From Telluribacter humicola (GTDB lineage Bacteria; Bacteroidota; Bacteroidia; Cytophagales; Spirosomataceae): 64,000 nucleotides of DNA. The DNA lies in contig NZ_JAFIQT010000006.1 in assembly GCF_017355935.1 (NCBI RefSeq), forward strand, positions 293,632 through 357,631, written 5' to 3'. The notes under the pieces are model-generated. The model saw only the letters and a program-made list of their open reading frames with translations, did no database searches and had not been told where the DNA came from. Positions 10,401 to 18,103 of the stretch are shown here, piece by piece (positions within the stretch are counted from its first letter, which is position 1; each line of letters opens with the position of its first letter). The position numbers and the translations under genes are program-made.

Positions 10401-11109
10401 CGCTCTAATGGTCAAACCTAAGCCAGCCCAGGTACAGCCGTGGAGCGATCTGGAAAAGCTGCGTTTTGAGCAGGAGGTTGTGGGCTTCTACATCTCGGGA
10501 CATCCGCTGGATACGTTCCGGATTGAACTCGATAACTACTGCAACTGTACGCTGGACCGGGTGATGGAAATACCCGAAGGAGAGCGGAACCCTACCTTCT
10601 TTGGTAAAGAGATTAGTGTAGGGGGTATCGTGAGTAGTGCTCAGGAGCGTATTTCCCGTAACGGTAATCCATTCATGATATTTAAAGTGGAAGATTATCG
10701 GGGATCCATGGAAATGTTGCTGGGAGGTGAGGAGTATGTGCGGCTGAGCAACTACATACAGCCGGGTCGCTTTCTGTACATCAAAGGCAAGGTACAGAAC
10801 CGCTGGAAGCAGGAGGATCAGTTCGAATTTAAGCCGCTAACCATTCAGCTGCTGACCGAGCTTCGGGAAAAGATGTGTAAAGAGATAAAGGTGCAACTGT
10901 CACTGGATCAGATTGATGAGCGCTTTGTGCTGAACCTTAATAAAGCCATTAACAATAACCCCGGCAACTGTGCTTTGAACATGACCGTGGTTGATCCTGA
11001 GACCCGCATGGAGGTAGAGATGCTCTCCCGTCGGTTCAGGGTATCGGCTTCCAATGAGTTCTTCAATTCTCTCAAAAATCTGGGGGGTATAAAGTTTTCG
11101 CTGAACTAG
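7459..11109 (+). CDS. dnaE: DNA polymerase III alpha subunit
   Basis: Replicative polymerase catalytic subunit. At 1216 residues it is a typical DnaE1-type chain. Order of domains: PHP domain (starts FSHLHCHTQFSLLDGA at the N-terminus), palm with catalytic aspartates in PDIDTDFDD (429-437; D430, D432, D434), fingers with the FQFESDGM segment near 655, beta-binding region, and a C-terminal OB fold starting near 1053 (GGIVSSAQERISRNG). The PHP HCH and the downstream His/Asp residues appear retained, but whether PHP proofreading is active cannot be told by eye. trxA follows after about 90 bp. Confidence 0.97.
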   Translation: MQFSHLHCHTQFSLLDGAADIKKLFKKAKADNMPAIAITDHGNMFGAFEFVAEGNKQGVKPIVGCEFYVVEDHHKRQFTKEQKDVRYHQLLLAKDAEGYKNLVKLCSLGFMEGMYGKYPRISKDLIVKYHKGLIATTCCIGAQVPRTILKKGEAEGEKEFKWWLDLFGEDYYVELQRHEIREQLVVNEVLVRFARKHGVKIIASNDSHYVDQDDWNAHDILLCINTGDKQSTPSAKDFDDEVGIPKGSRFAFFNDQFYFKNTNEMLTLFNDIPESLDNTNEIVSKIDNLELKKDILLPNFPIPDEFKTHTISEVVGKKELTPDVLNQWEYLRHLTFEGARQKYETITPEIEERLNFELNTIRNMGFPGYFLIVADFIKAAREIGVFVGPGRGSAAGSAVAYCTGITNIDPIKYDLLFERFLNPDRVSLPDIDTDFDDEGRQRVIDYVVKKYGYNQVAQIVTYGTMAAKSSLKDVARVMDLPLQDANALVKLVPDKPTYNMTLNRIFTAPLEGEGSLLKKEGISPDEMENVKRLRAIASGKDLQAKVIQEARRLEGTVRNTGIHAAGIIIAPSDLTEIIPVSTSKDSDLLITQFGGKVIEDAGVIKMDFLGLRNLTIIKEALRLIKQNHGREIDIDYIPLDDQKVFELFQRGETNAIFQFESDGMKKYMRELKPDRFEDLIAMNALYRPGPLAYIPNFIKRKHGLEEITYDLPEMEEYLSDTYGITVYQEQVMLLSQSLAGFTKGQADTLRKAMGKKQIEILNKLKNDFMKGGEERGHDKKKLDKIWTDWEAFASYAFNKSHSTCYAFVAYQTAYLKAHYPAEYMSAVLTSSLGNIEKITFFLEECKSIGIPVLGPDINESDRQFNVNKRGEIRFGLGGIKGTGDAAVESIIEERNTKGPFSDIYDFIIRVNLRTVNKKTLESLAYAGGFDCFEDIHRAQYFDSVDGDNSTFIEKLIKYANNYHAEKASSQASLFGAFGGNDALMVKPKPAQVQPWSDLEKLRFEQEVVGFYISGHPLDTFRIELDNYCNCTLDRVMEIPEGERNPTFFGKEISVGGIVSSAQERISRNGNPFMIFKVEDYRGSMEMLLGGEEYVRLSNYIQPGRFLYIKGKVQNRWKQEDQFEFKPLTIQLLTELREKMCKEIKVQLSLDQIDERFVLNLNKAINNNPGNCALNMTVVDPETRMEVEMLSRRFRVSASNEFFNSLKNLGGIKFSLN

Positions 11110-11201
11110 TCATTGCTGACGTATAGCAGAGGAACTTTTGGTCTGATTTTTTGATTGTACTGACAAGAACACTTTTTTCTTATTTACACTTTCTAAACAT
11201 T

Positions 11202-11525
11202 ATGGGAAAAGCACTTGAAGTAACCGACAACAACTTTGAAGAAATCATTCAAGGTGATAAACCAGTACTTGTAGACTTCTGGGCCGAATGGTGCGGGCCT
11301 TGTAAGATGATCGGACCTGTTGTAGAGCAACTGGCCGGCGAGTACGAAGGTAAAGCCGTTATCGCTAAGATGGACGTAGATATGAATGCTCAGGTACCTG
11401 CCAAATTTGGTATTCGCAGCATCCCTACTCTGATGATCTTCAAAGGTGGACAACTGGTAGATAAAGTAGTAGGTGCAGTACCTAAGTCTGTACTCGAGCA
11501 GAAATTGAACGAGCAAATAGGATAA
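11202..11525 (+). CDS. trxA: Thioredoxin
   Basis: Small cytosolic disulfide reductase. With the ATG at 11202 the product is 107 residues, the standard thioredoxin length; an upstream in-frame start at 11151 would add a non-conserved hydrophobic extension and is rejected. The active site is WCGPC (30-34) in FWAEWCGPCK, and cis-proline lies in RSIPTLMIF. Downstream, a GC-rich hairpin at 11554-11575 separates it from the convergent aminotransferase gene. Confidence 0.95.
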   Translation: MGKALEVTDNNFEEIIQGDKPVLVDFWAEWCGPCKMIGPVVEQLAGEYEGKAVIAKMDVDMNAQVPAKFGIRSIPTLMIFKGGQLVDKVVGAVPKSVLEQKLNEQIG

Positions 11526-11553
11526 TGATCCAAAGCTTTACCAGATAAATTTA

Positions 11554-11575
11554 AAGCCCCCGATTTCGGGGGCTT
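11554..11575. terminator. Bidirectional hairpin between trxA and the aminotransferase gene
   Basis: AAGCCCCCG pairs with CGGGGGCTT around the loop ATTT. Runs of A/T flank both sides, so it could end trxA on the plus strand and the amide-ligase operon on the minus strand, whose last stop codon begins at 11578. Confidence 0.85.
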
Positions 11576-11577
11576 AT

Positions 11578-12792
11578 TTATTGCTCGTCCAGTACGTCAA
11601 GTATAGTTTGCAGCCCCTCACGTAGTTGCTCTACGGTAATGGTGAGCGGAGGAGCAATACGCATAGAGTTGTCACAAAACAGGAACCAGTCCGTGATCAC
11701 GCCCCGCTCTATGCAGGAATCTATTACTTTCTTAAGTACTTCAAATGATTCGAATTCAGCCGCGCGCATCAAGCCCTTTCCCCTTACTTCTTTAATCATG
11801 GGGTGCTGAAGCATCTCAACTATAATCTCACCCTTTTGGGTAGCTGATTGGTACAGTGCCTGATCACGAATGGTCGTAAGGGTAGCCAGTGAAGCGGCGC
11901 AGCTTACCGGGTGACCACCGAAGGTAGTAATGTGTCCAAGGATGGGGTTGTTTTTGAATACGCTCATTACCTCCTGTGAGGCCATAAAGGCTCCTACCGG
12001 CATTCCGCCCCCCATCCCCTTGGCACTGAGTAGTATATCCGGATAGATATCATAGCCTTCAAAAGCCCAGAATGTACCTGTGCGGCCAAAGCCGGTTTGT
12101 ATTTCATCAAGGATAAGTAAGGCACCTACTTCAGTACAGCGCTGACGCAACGTCTGAAGGTACTCGAGGCTAGGTACCCGTATTCCCGCTTCACCACCTA
12201 CAACCTCTATCACTACCGCCGCGGTTTTGGTGGTGATGAGGTCAAGGTCTGCCATCACGCCGTGGTGGATCTGACGTACCCCCGGTAGCAAAGGACGAAA
12301 GTTACGTTTGAAAAACTCAGCCCCGGATAGACTCAGCGCTCCCTGGGTCGCACCGTGGTAGGCATTGAAGCAGGAAATAATCTCGTAACGGCCGGTGAAG
12401 CGCTTGGCCAGTTTCAAGGCTCCTTCAACGGCTTCGGTGCCGGAGTTGGTAAAGTACACGTTGTTAATGTTCCCGTAGGGAGCGTGAGCAGCCTGCGGTA
12501 TGTCAAGAGTTTGAGCCAGGGCTTCTGCTAGCTGTACCTGTGGCCCCTGAACATACTCGCCGTAGACCATCAGGTGCAGGTACTTGTCCAGTTGCTGTTG
12601 AATGGCTTCCAGAACGGCTTGATGCCGGTGCCCCACATTACTTACGCCGATTCCAGATATGAGATCGAGGTAGCGCTTGCCATTGGTGCCGTACATATAT
12701 ACCCCCTCGGCCCGCTCTATTTCGATAGCCAGGGGGAAATCAGAGGTTTGAGCAAGGTGATCAAAAAAAAGCTGTCGCTGACTAATATGCAT
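11578..12792 (-). CDS. Class III PLP-dependent aminotransferase (acetylornithine/GABA-type)
   Basis: Predicted omega- or 4-aminotransferase; the amino donor/acceptor is unknown. The 404-residue product from the ATG at 12792 has the class III layout: NSGTEA (116-121), LDEIQTGFGRTG (228-239) with PLP-ring Asp, and the Schiff-base lysine K258 in LLSAKGMGGG. An in-frame start at 13002 would add 70 non-conserved residues overlapping the next gene and is rejected. Last gene of the six-gene operon starting at 17972, 50 bp after the ATP-grasp-like gene. In that setting it could make or consume an amino building block for the ligases. Confidence 0.85.
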   Translation of the reverse strand: MHISQRQLFFDHLAQTSDFPLAIEIERAEGVYMYGTNGKRYLDLISGIGVSNVGHRHQAVLEAIQQQLDKYLHLMVYGEYVQGPQVQLAEALAQTLDIPQAAHAPYGNINNVYFTNSGTEAVEGALKLAKRFTGRYEIISCFNAYHGATQGALSLSGAEFFKRNFRPLLPGVRQIHHGVMADLDLITTKTAAVVIEVVGGEAGIRVPSLEYLQTLRQRCTEVGALLILDEIQTGFGRTGTFWAFEGYDIYPDILLSAKGMGGGMPVGAFMASQEVMSVFKNNPILGHITTFGGHPVSCAASLATLTTIRDQALYQSATQKGEIIVEMLQHPMIKEVRGKGLMRAAEFESFEVLKKVIDSCIERGVITDWFLFCDNSMRIAPPLTITVEQLREGLQTILDVLDEQ

Positions 12793-12842
12793 TATGGGTA
12801 AATCTAAGAATGTTGGTAAAGAAGAAGAGTGGTAACTCAGGA

Positions 12843-14039
12843 TCAGAAGGGCTCGAAGAAGCAGGCGCTGCCACCTACCCAGGTAAAGTCTTTGTTGAAG
12901 CGGGTACCGATCATTTCGCCACGGCTGAGGCGGCTCAGGCTGGTCAACAGGGTAGGGCGCTCGTCCGCATCCGGCCATACGTATAGCATCCGGATCTCGC
13001 ACTTCACTAGCCCATCGGGTGCCTTGACAACCGGCGCGTACTCTACCTTGCGCTGCAGTATGTAGTTGAAGGGGTCGCGTAGCTGGAGAAGCATGTCCGG
13101 CGTAACGTGAAGTTGTACCCCCGTGCCAGCAAAGGAAAACAGGGGCTTCAAGACATAATTTTCCAGGTCCTGCGGAAAGGTTTCAGCGTAGTCACTGACG
13201 TAGCGGGTTTCGGGGATGTACTTGCTCTGTAAGAGAGGAATCGTAAACTTGCTGATTCGGAAGAACCAGTTGGGATGTCCTGCCCACTCCACATCCACAT
13301 CATCCAGGAAATGGTAGCTGGTACTTAAATCCGGGAAGTTGTTAAAATCATCGAAGATGAGCCGGTTGTAAATTCGCTTTACCTCCACCTTTCGCCCCTC
13401 TTTTATATAGTATAGCTTTCTATCTTCTTTGATTAGTTGGGTATAACATACCGCCTTCACCCCAAGTAGCTGCTCAGTAATAGCAAAATCGATGCGGGTC
13501 TTTTGCTGCTCAGGGTATATATCCAGCAGGATGACATTCTCCGGATCCTGATTACCTACAATGGTCTTTTTGAGTACAGCTACATACTCTTCAAAAGTAT
13601 TTACCCCAAAAGCATAGGCAAAGTCAGCGGGAATCTGGTAGTTTTTCCGGTAGAGTTCTGAAATATATCCCTGGTACCCAAACAACGAAGGAAAGCCCTG
13701 CAGCTCAATGAGCTGAGGTATGAAGTTTCCCTGTTCATCCTGACATACCGCGAAATCAATAGCCAGAAAAGAGGTATGCTTATTCTCGTTTGGGACGTAC
13801 TGATCGGGTGGAATGGCCCGGTCCGTTTTGTCCCTAAAATCATCACTGATGATAGTATTAATGATATCTTCACTGGCTTCGACGAGTTGCCGGCCCAGCG
13901 CACGAGGTACTAGTACCGGGCTTTCTGCTACTCTGAAATCAAGCTGACCCGGATAATCATGATGAATAGCAGAGAGAAACCCCTGATATTTGTCATCACT
14001 GAATGACTGATTAAATTGGTCCCGGGCTTCTTTGTGCAT
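12843..14039 (-). CDS. Unassigned ATP-grasp-like protein in the amide-ligase operon
   Basis: I do not recognise a named family for this 398-residue protein. Two segments look like ATP-grasp elements: NYVLKPLFSFAGTGVQL near 303-319 followed by YILQRKVEYAP (nucleotide-binding strand and hinge), and the acidic run PQLIELQGFPSLFGYQ near 108-123, which could carry metal ligands if the fold is circularly permuted as in glutathionylspermidine-synthase-like enzymes. The C-terminus has RFNKDFTWVGGSACFF. No signal peptide. It is separated by 27 bp from the amidotransferase gene and by 50 bp from the aminotransferase gene, so it almost certainly shares their pathway. The ligase activity is inference. 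Confidence 0.55.
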   Translation of the reverse strand: MHKEARDQFNQSFSDDKYQGFLSAIHHDYPGQLDFRVAESPVLVPRALGRQLVEASEDIINTIISDDFRDKTDRAIPPDQYVPNENKHTSFLAIDFAVCQDEQGNFIPQLIELQGFPSLFGYQGYISELYRKNYQIPADFAYAFGVNTFEEYVAVLKKTIVGNQDPENVILLDIYPEQQKTRIDFAITEQLLGVKAVCYTQLIKEDRKLYYIKEGRKVEVKRIYNRLIFDDFNNFPDLSTSYHFLDDVDVEWAGHPNWFFRISKFTIPLLQSKYIPETRYVSDYAETFPQDLENYVLKPLFSFAGTGVQLHVTPDMLLQLRDPFNYILQRKVEYAPVVKAPDGLVKCEIRMLYVWPDADERPTLLTSLSRLSRGEMIGTRFNKDFTWVGGSACFFEPF

Positions 14040-14066
14040 GGGTAATGGATTAGAATAAGAAAAAAC

Positions 14067-14915
14067 TTAGGCCTGCTGTGAAGTAAGAAGGGACTTCGCG
14101 ACTGTCTCCAGAAAGGTAGGAATAATAGTGGCACCTGTCAGCATGATCTTATCCGGATCATTCAGGTGGTCAATCATAGCCTGGTACTTCTCCTCGCCGT
14201 GGTTTTTAATAATGTTCGCTTTTTTATCTTCCTTCATGAAGTGCCGTAGCATCCCTTCCGCATCGGCTTCGGGGTGAAATTGCGTCCCGAATATCTCTTT
14301 GGAAAAGCGAATAGCCATCACAGCCCTTTCCAGATTGACGTGCGGACGAATCTTTTCCAGACAAAGGATTTTTGAACCCATCCGCTCCAGTACCTGGTGA
14401 TTGGGCTGAACAACTTGGTAGTCGCGGGAGTCCACTACCCAAAATGGATCCTCCAAGCCTTTGAACAGGGGCTCTTTATGACCGGCACGGGTTGGGTGTA
14501 CCGGAAAGGTACCAAACGACGTGGAGCGACGCTTGCCGACGTAGCCAACCTGCCAGTGCTGGCATGCCAGCTGAAAAGAGTGACAAATTATGAACAGGTA
14601 CTTCTTATTGGTATTACGGCGGCTGGCATTATAGTCCCACAACTGGTCCAGGAACTTAAAGTAGCGGCGCTCCCAGGGGGTACCTTCCAGTATAGGGCTA
14701 CCGGGCCCACCCGTTGAGAAGTAGGCATCATAACTCAGATCCGGTACTTCCTGGCGCTGACGTACGTCAAAAACCTGGTACTGTACAGGTAGTTTTTCCT
14801 TTACACTAAAATCTTCTATATGCTGCTTGATACAGCGCATTCCTTCATTAGCTACACCCGCGTACATGTCAAGTATAGCTATTCGGAGTGCTGGTTTATC
14901 TGGATTCATTTTCAC
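14067..14915 (-). CDS. Class I glutamine amidotransferase domain protein
   Basis: Predicted to release ammonia from glutamine or hydrolyse a gamma-glutamyl bond. The class I triad is complete: nucleophile C111 in FIICHSFQLAC and H214/E216 in GTQFHPEAD; an oxyanion-type loop GGPGSP is at 69-74. The 282 residues are longer than a bare GATase domain (about 200), with a C-terminal helical addition after 230. No synthetase domain is fused, so partner enzymes must use the ammonia or product. Gaps of 31 bp to the carboxylate-amine ligase gene and 27 bp to the ATP-grasp-like gene place it mid-operon. It could alternatively be a gamma-glutamyl hydrolase. Confidence 0.82.
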   Translation of the reverse strand: MKMNPDKPALRIAILDMYAGVANEGMRCIKQHIEDFSVKEKLPVQYQVFDVRQRQEVPDLSYDAYFSTGGPGSPILEGTPWERRYFKFLDQLWDYNASRRNTNKKYLFIICHSFQLACQHWQVGYVGKRRSTSFGTFPVHPTRAGHKEPLFKGLEDPFWVVDSRDYQVVQPNHQVLERMGSKILCLEKIRPHVNLERAVMAIRFSKEIFGTQFHPEADAEGMLRHFMKEDKKANIIKNHGEEKYQAMIDHLNDPDKIMLTGATIIPTFLETVAKSLLTSQQA

Positions 14916-14946
14916 TTGTTCAATTCCACACTATTATCCCGCAAAA

Positions 14947-16047
14947 TTAAGAGATTCCTACCTTAGTTTCGGATACAATATAGTCAACAACGGCAGCGAG
15001 GTCATTAGTTTCCTCAAATACAGCCAATTGGCGATCGGCTCCGGTACCCATTTCCATAATTTTGTGTACGTACTCTATTTCGTGGCGGCTACCCAGTTCG
15101 TCTACCACATCATCAATAAAGTCAAGCAGTTCCAATATTAACTCCCTGTATTCCACTTCTTCCTGCTTACCAAAGTCAATCAATTTGCAGTGGATACCAT
15201 AGCGGGCAGCCCGCCACTTATTTTCGTTGATCAGGATACGGCGGTAGTTGCGGAAGTTGAGGTTTTTTTTCTGGAGTCTATAAATCTTAACCACCAGCGC
15301 CTGCATGATAGCCGCCAGGCATACCGTTTCGTCGGTGCGCATAGGTACGTCACAGATCCTGAACTCGATGGTGTCAAAGAAGGGGTGCAGTCGGATATCC
15401 CACCAGATTTTCTTGCCGTTGTCAATGCAGTTGGTCTTGATGAGCAGTTTGATGTACTCATCGTACTCGGCCGCGCTGGCAAAAAAATCGGGTATACCCG
15501 TGCGCGGAAATTTATCAAATACCTTTGAGCGGTACGATTTGAAGCCGGTATTCCGTCCGCACCAGAACGGTGAGTTGGTAGAAAGGGCGTACACATGGGG
15601 CAGGAAGTACCGGACCGAATTCATGATCTGCACCGCATCATTCCGGTTTTCGATCCCGACGTGTACGTGCAGGCCAAAGATCAGATTACCCCGGGCTACA
15701 TCCCTCATTTCATCAATGAGCTGATCGTAGCGGGGATCGTCAGTAATGAGCTGGTCAACCCAGTCGGAAAAAGGATGGGTACCGGCGGCGGCGACCAGCA
15801 GATCCTGTTCGCCCGCCATATCAAGGATCATCCGACGCAGGTACGTGACCTCTTCCCGGGCTTCCTCTATATTATTACATACGTTGGTACCTACCTCTAC
15901 CACCGACTGGTGCATCTCTGCCTTGACACGCTCTTTTAGTATGATTTTTCCTCCATCAACCAGTTTCGACATGTGCGAGCGCAGGTTGCGCGTAACCGGA
16001 TCGATGGTCATAAATTCTTCTTCTATTCCCAGGGTGAATGCAGGCAT
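14947..16047 (-). CDS. YbdK/GCS2-family carboxylate-amine ligase
   Basis: Member of the glutamate-cysteine ligase type 2 family, which joins a carboxylate to an amine with ATP; the true substrate is unknown in most members. The 366 residues show LGIEEEF (6-12, metal-binding strand), the acidic EVGTNVCNNIEEAREE region (51-66) and GLHVHVG (125-131), all standard for the family, followed by the conserved REN-like RILINENKWRAARYG segment. It begins 17 bp after the ATP-grasp gene. Genuine glutathione synthesis is possible, but a glutathione synthetase of the classical type is not seen; the neighbours suggest another gamma-glutamyl or related product. Confidence 0.88.
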   Translation of the reverse strand: MPAFTLGIEEEFMTIDPVTRNLRSHMSKLVDGGKIILKERVKAEMHQSVVEVGTNVCNNIEEAREEVTYLRRMILDMAGEQDLLVAAAGTHPFSDWVDQLITDDPRYDQLIDEMRDVARGNLIFGLHVHVGIENRNDAVQIMNSVRYFLPHVYALSTNSPFWCGRNTGFKSYRSKVFDKFPRTGIPDFFASAAEYDEYIKLLIKTNCIDNGKKIWWDIRLHPFFDTIEFRICDVPMRTDETVCLAAIMQALVVKIYRLQKKNLNFRNYRRILINENKWRAARYGIHCKLIDFGKQEEVEYRELILELLDFIDDVVDELGSRHEIEYVHKIMEMGTGADRQLAVFEETNDLAAVVDYIVSETKVGIS

Positions 16048-16064
16048 ACTCTGTTATTATTGGG

Positions 16065-17174
16065 TTAAGGTTTCTTCTTCGGAGCCTCTTTTTTGGGAGC
16101 CGAAGCTTTGCCTGGTGTTGCTACTTTTTCGAGACTTTTAGGAGCCGCCTTTGGGGCGGCGGTTGCTTTGGCTTCTGACAGACCTGGTAATGGTTCGGTT
16201 TTCTGGGTAGGTGCACCGCCCGTAGCACCCACTGCCGACCGTACAAAGGTACCCCAAGTGAGATTGTCCTGTCCTTCCTTCTGTTTTTTGGCCCGGGCTA
16301 TGGCCATATTAGCCGCGGCTTCTACGACCCATTCAAAATTGTCCTGACCTACCGAGTACACATCGGCATCGGGGGCCGGATTGCAAAAGTCAATAGCATA
16401 CGGAATACCATCACGTACCGCAAATTCCACCGTATTAAAATCATACCCTAAGGCCTGGTTGAGCCGGAGTACATAGTCTTTCATGGTAGCCAGCAGCTTT
16501 TTACCCGCGGGACCTTCGGTATTCATCTGAGCGGCGTAACGCAGGTGGTGCGGGTTGCGTGGCTCGTAGGGCATCATCAGTACGTCCTTCTGCCCGATGC
16601 AGTAGCAGCGGAAGTAGTCGCTGAATACGATCTCCTCCTGCAGCATCATGACCAGCTGCCCCGTTTCCTGGTGTTTGCGCCACAGATCATTGGCATCGTG
16701 TACCTGATAAACGCTTTTCCAACCACCACCGGCGTGAGGTTTCATGTATGCCGGGAAACCTACGTAGTCAAACATGGCTTCCCATTCCAGCGGATATTTA
16801 AGATTACGGAAAGAGGTTTCGAAGGTATCTGTAGGCCGCTCGTGGGAGGGGAGGATCACGGTTTTGGGAACAGGTACCCCTATCTTTTCGGCCAGGCAGT
16901 TGTTAAAGAACTTCTCATCAGCACTCCACCAGAAGGGGTTATTGATCACGGCTGTACCACAAAGGGCCGCGTTTTTCAGATAGGATCTATAGAAGGGAAC
17001 ATCCTGTGAAATCCGGTCAATAATGACTGCATACTCGGTAGGCTCAGCCTGCATGACCTTACCAATTGAGACGGCCTCGGCCACTATACCTTTTTCTCCC
17101 TTGCTATTAACACGATCTATAAAAGCCTGCGGAAAAGTGTTTTCCATGCCATGGAGGATACCAATTTTTTTCAT
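16065..17174 (-). CDS. RimK/D-Ala-D-Ala-ligase-like ATP-grasp ligase with Lys/Ala/Pro tail
   Basis: Predicted amide-bond-forming ATP-grasp enzyme. From the ATG at 17174 (MKKIGILHG start; an upstream in-frame ATG at 17210 adds 12 unconserved residues) it has 369 residues. Recognisable parts: nucleotide loop AYMKPHAGGGWKSVYQV (142-158), hinge MMLQEEIVFSDYFRCYCIG (176-194) and metal-site strand VEFAVRDGIPYAIDFCNPAP (249-268). Residues 320-369 form a low-complexity Ala/Pro/Lys tail ending in lysines, unusual for this fold. The gene is second in the operon, 84 bp after the esterase gene and 17 bp before the carboxylate-amine ligase gene. Confidence 0.85.
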   Translation of the reverse strand: MKKIGILHGMENTFPQAFIDRVNSKGEKGIVAEAVSIGKVMQAEPTEYAVIIDRISQDVPFYRSYLKNAALCGTAVINNPFWWSADEKFFNNCLAEKIGVPVPKTVILPSHERPTDTFETSFRNLKYPLEWEAMFDYVGFPAYMKPHAGGGWKSVYQVHDANDLWRKHQETGQLVMMLQEEIVFSDYFRCYCIGQKDVLMMPYEPRNPHHLRYAAQMNTEGPAGKKLLATMKDYVLRLNQALGYDFNTVEFAVRDGIPYAIDFCNPAPDADVYSVGQDNFEWVVEAAANMAIARAKKQKEGQDNLTWGTFVRSAVGATGGAPTQKTEPLPGLSEAKATAAPKAAPKSLEKVATPGKASAPKKEAPKKKP

Positions 17175-17258
17175 TCGAGCTACTGATTTAAACGTTACAA
17201 TTATTTGCAAGCAAGGAGCTACTACACTCCCTTAATATCATAAAAATAGTGATAGCCA

Positions 17259-17972
17259 CTATTTGATTAACATTTTGGATAAGTAATCCGGAAACATCTG
17301 GCGCCAGAGGGGCCAGTCATGTACTTCCCAGCCCCGAATGTCCAGCCAGTGGTCTATGCCTTTGTTATTAAGGATGCGGGACATGGTCAGGTTGCCATTC
17401 AGGCAGATATCCCATTCCGAACTCCCCAGTACTATATTCATATGGCCGTACCGCCAACCTTGTTCGTGCGGGACAAAATCCACGGGATTATTGTAGTACA
17501 CATTTTCATCATAGTAGCCATTCAGGAAGCTTCGGATGTCAAAATCCCCGCTCATACTTAGCAGATAGTCCACCTGTTCGGGATGTTTGAAGGCAAAGTT
17601 GAGTGAATGGTACCCGCCAAAGCTACATCCACCTACGGCTATACGATCAATTTTGTTTTCATGCTGGATATAAGGGACCAGTTCTTCGGTCAGGAACTTG
17701 TCGTACTGCATATAGTTATGGACACGTTGTGATGGCTCAAGGTGTTTGCCATACCAGGTTTCCGAGTCAATGGAATCAACACAGTAAATCTTGAAATGCC
17801 CTGCTTCAATAAAACCTCTTACTGACTCAATGAGTCCCTGGTCTTTGGCTTCGTAGTAGCGGTTGAGTGTACTCGGAAATAGCAGAATGGGATATCCCCA
17901 GTGTCCAAATACAAGCATTTCGATGTCACGCCCCAGATGGTGTGAGTAGTACCGGATGTAGTTCTCCTGCAA
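17259..17972 (-). CDS. Alpha/beta-hydrolase esterase, COG4947-like
   Basis: Cytosolic serine hydrolase of 237 residues with no signal peptide. The nucleophile elbow is GCSFGG (115-120, S117), with likely acid D188 in EWDIC and H218 in WEVHDW; the HWGYPILLFPS segment near 24-34 is typical of the COG4947 esterase group. First gene of the six-gene operon; its promoter should lie between 17973 and 18103, shared with the divergent secreted esterase gene, but no clear box was found. In this setting it may release, trim or transfer the ligase product. The true substrate is unknown. Confidence 0.8.
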   Translation of the reverse strand: MQENYIRYYSHHLGRDIEMLVFGHWGYPILLFPSTLNRYYEAKDQGLIESVRGFIEAGHFKIYCVDSIDSETWYGKHLEPSQRVHNYMQYDKFLTEELVPYIQHENKIDRIAVGGCSFGGYHSLNFAFKHPEQVDYLLSMSGDFDIRSFLNGYYDENVYYNNPVDFVPHEQGWRYGHMNIVLGSSEWDICLNGNLTMSRILNNKGIDHWLDIRGWEVHDWPLWRQMFPDYLSKMLIK

Positions 17973-18103
17973 GGTGGTATGGATTAGATTAATGATTGTA
18001 ATATATAAAGTATCTCCAATGATGCCAATCCTGACCTAAGATTTAACCCGTCCGTAACATCGCGCTTCCCCACAAAATACCCGTATATTGCTACCAGTAA
18101 ACT

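Noticed and set aside
12793..13002. 70-codon N-terminal extension of the aminotransferase
   Set aside because: Would overlap the upstream gene by about 160 bp and is not like any class III N-terminus.
16545..17009. 154-codon plus-strand frame within the ATP-grasp ligase gene
   Set aside because: Shadow frame of a gene with intact ligase motifs.
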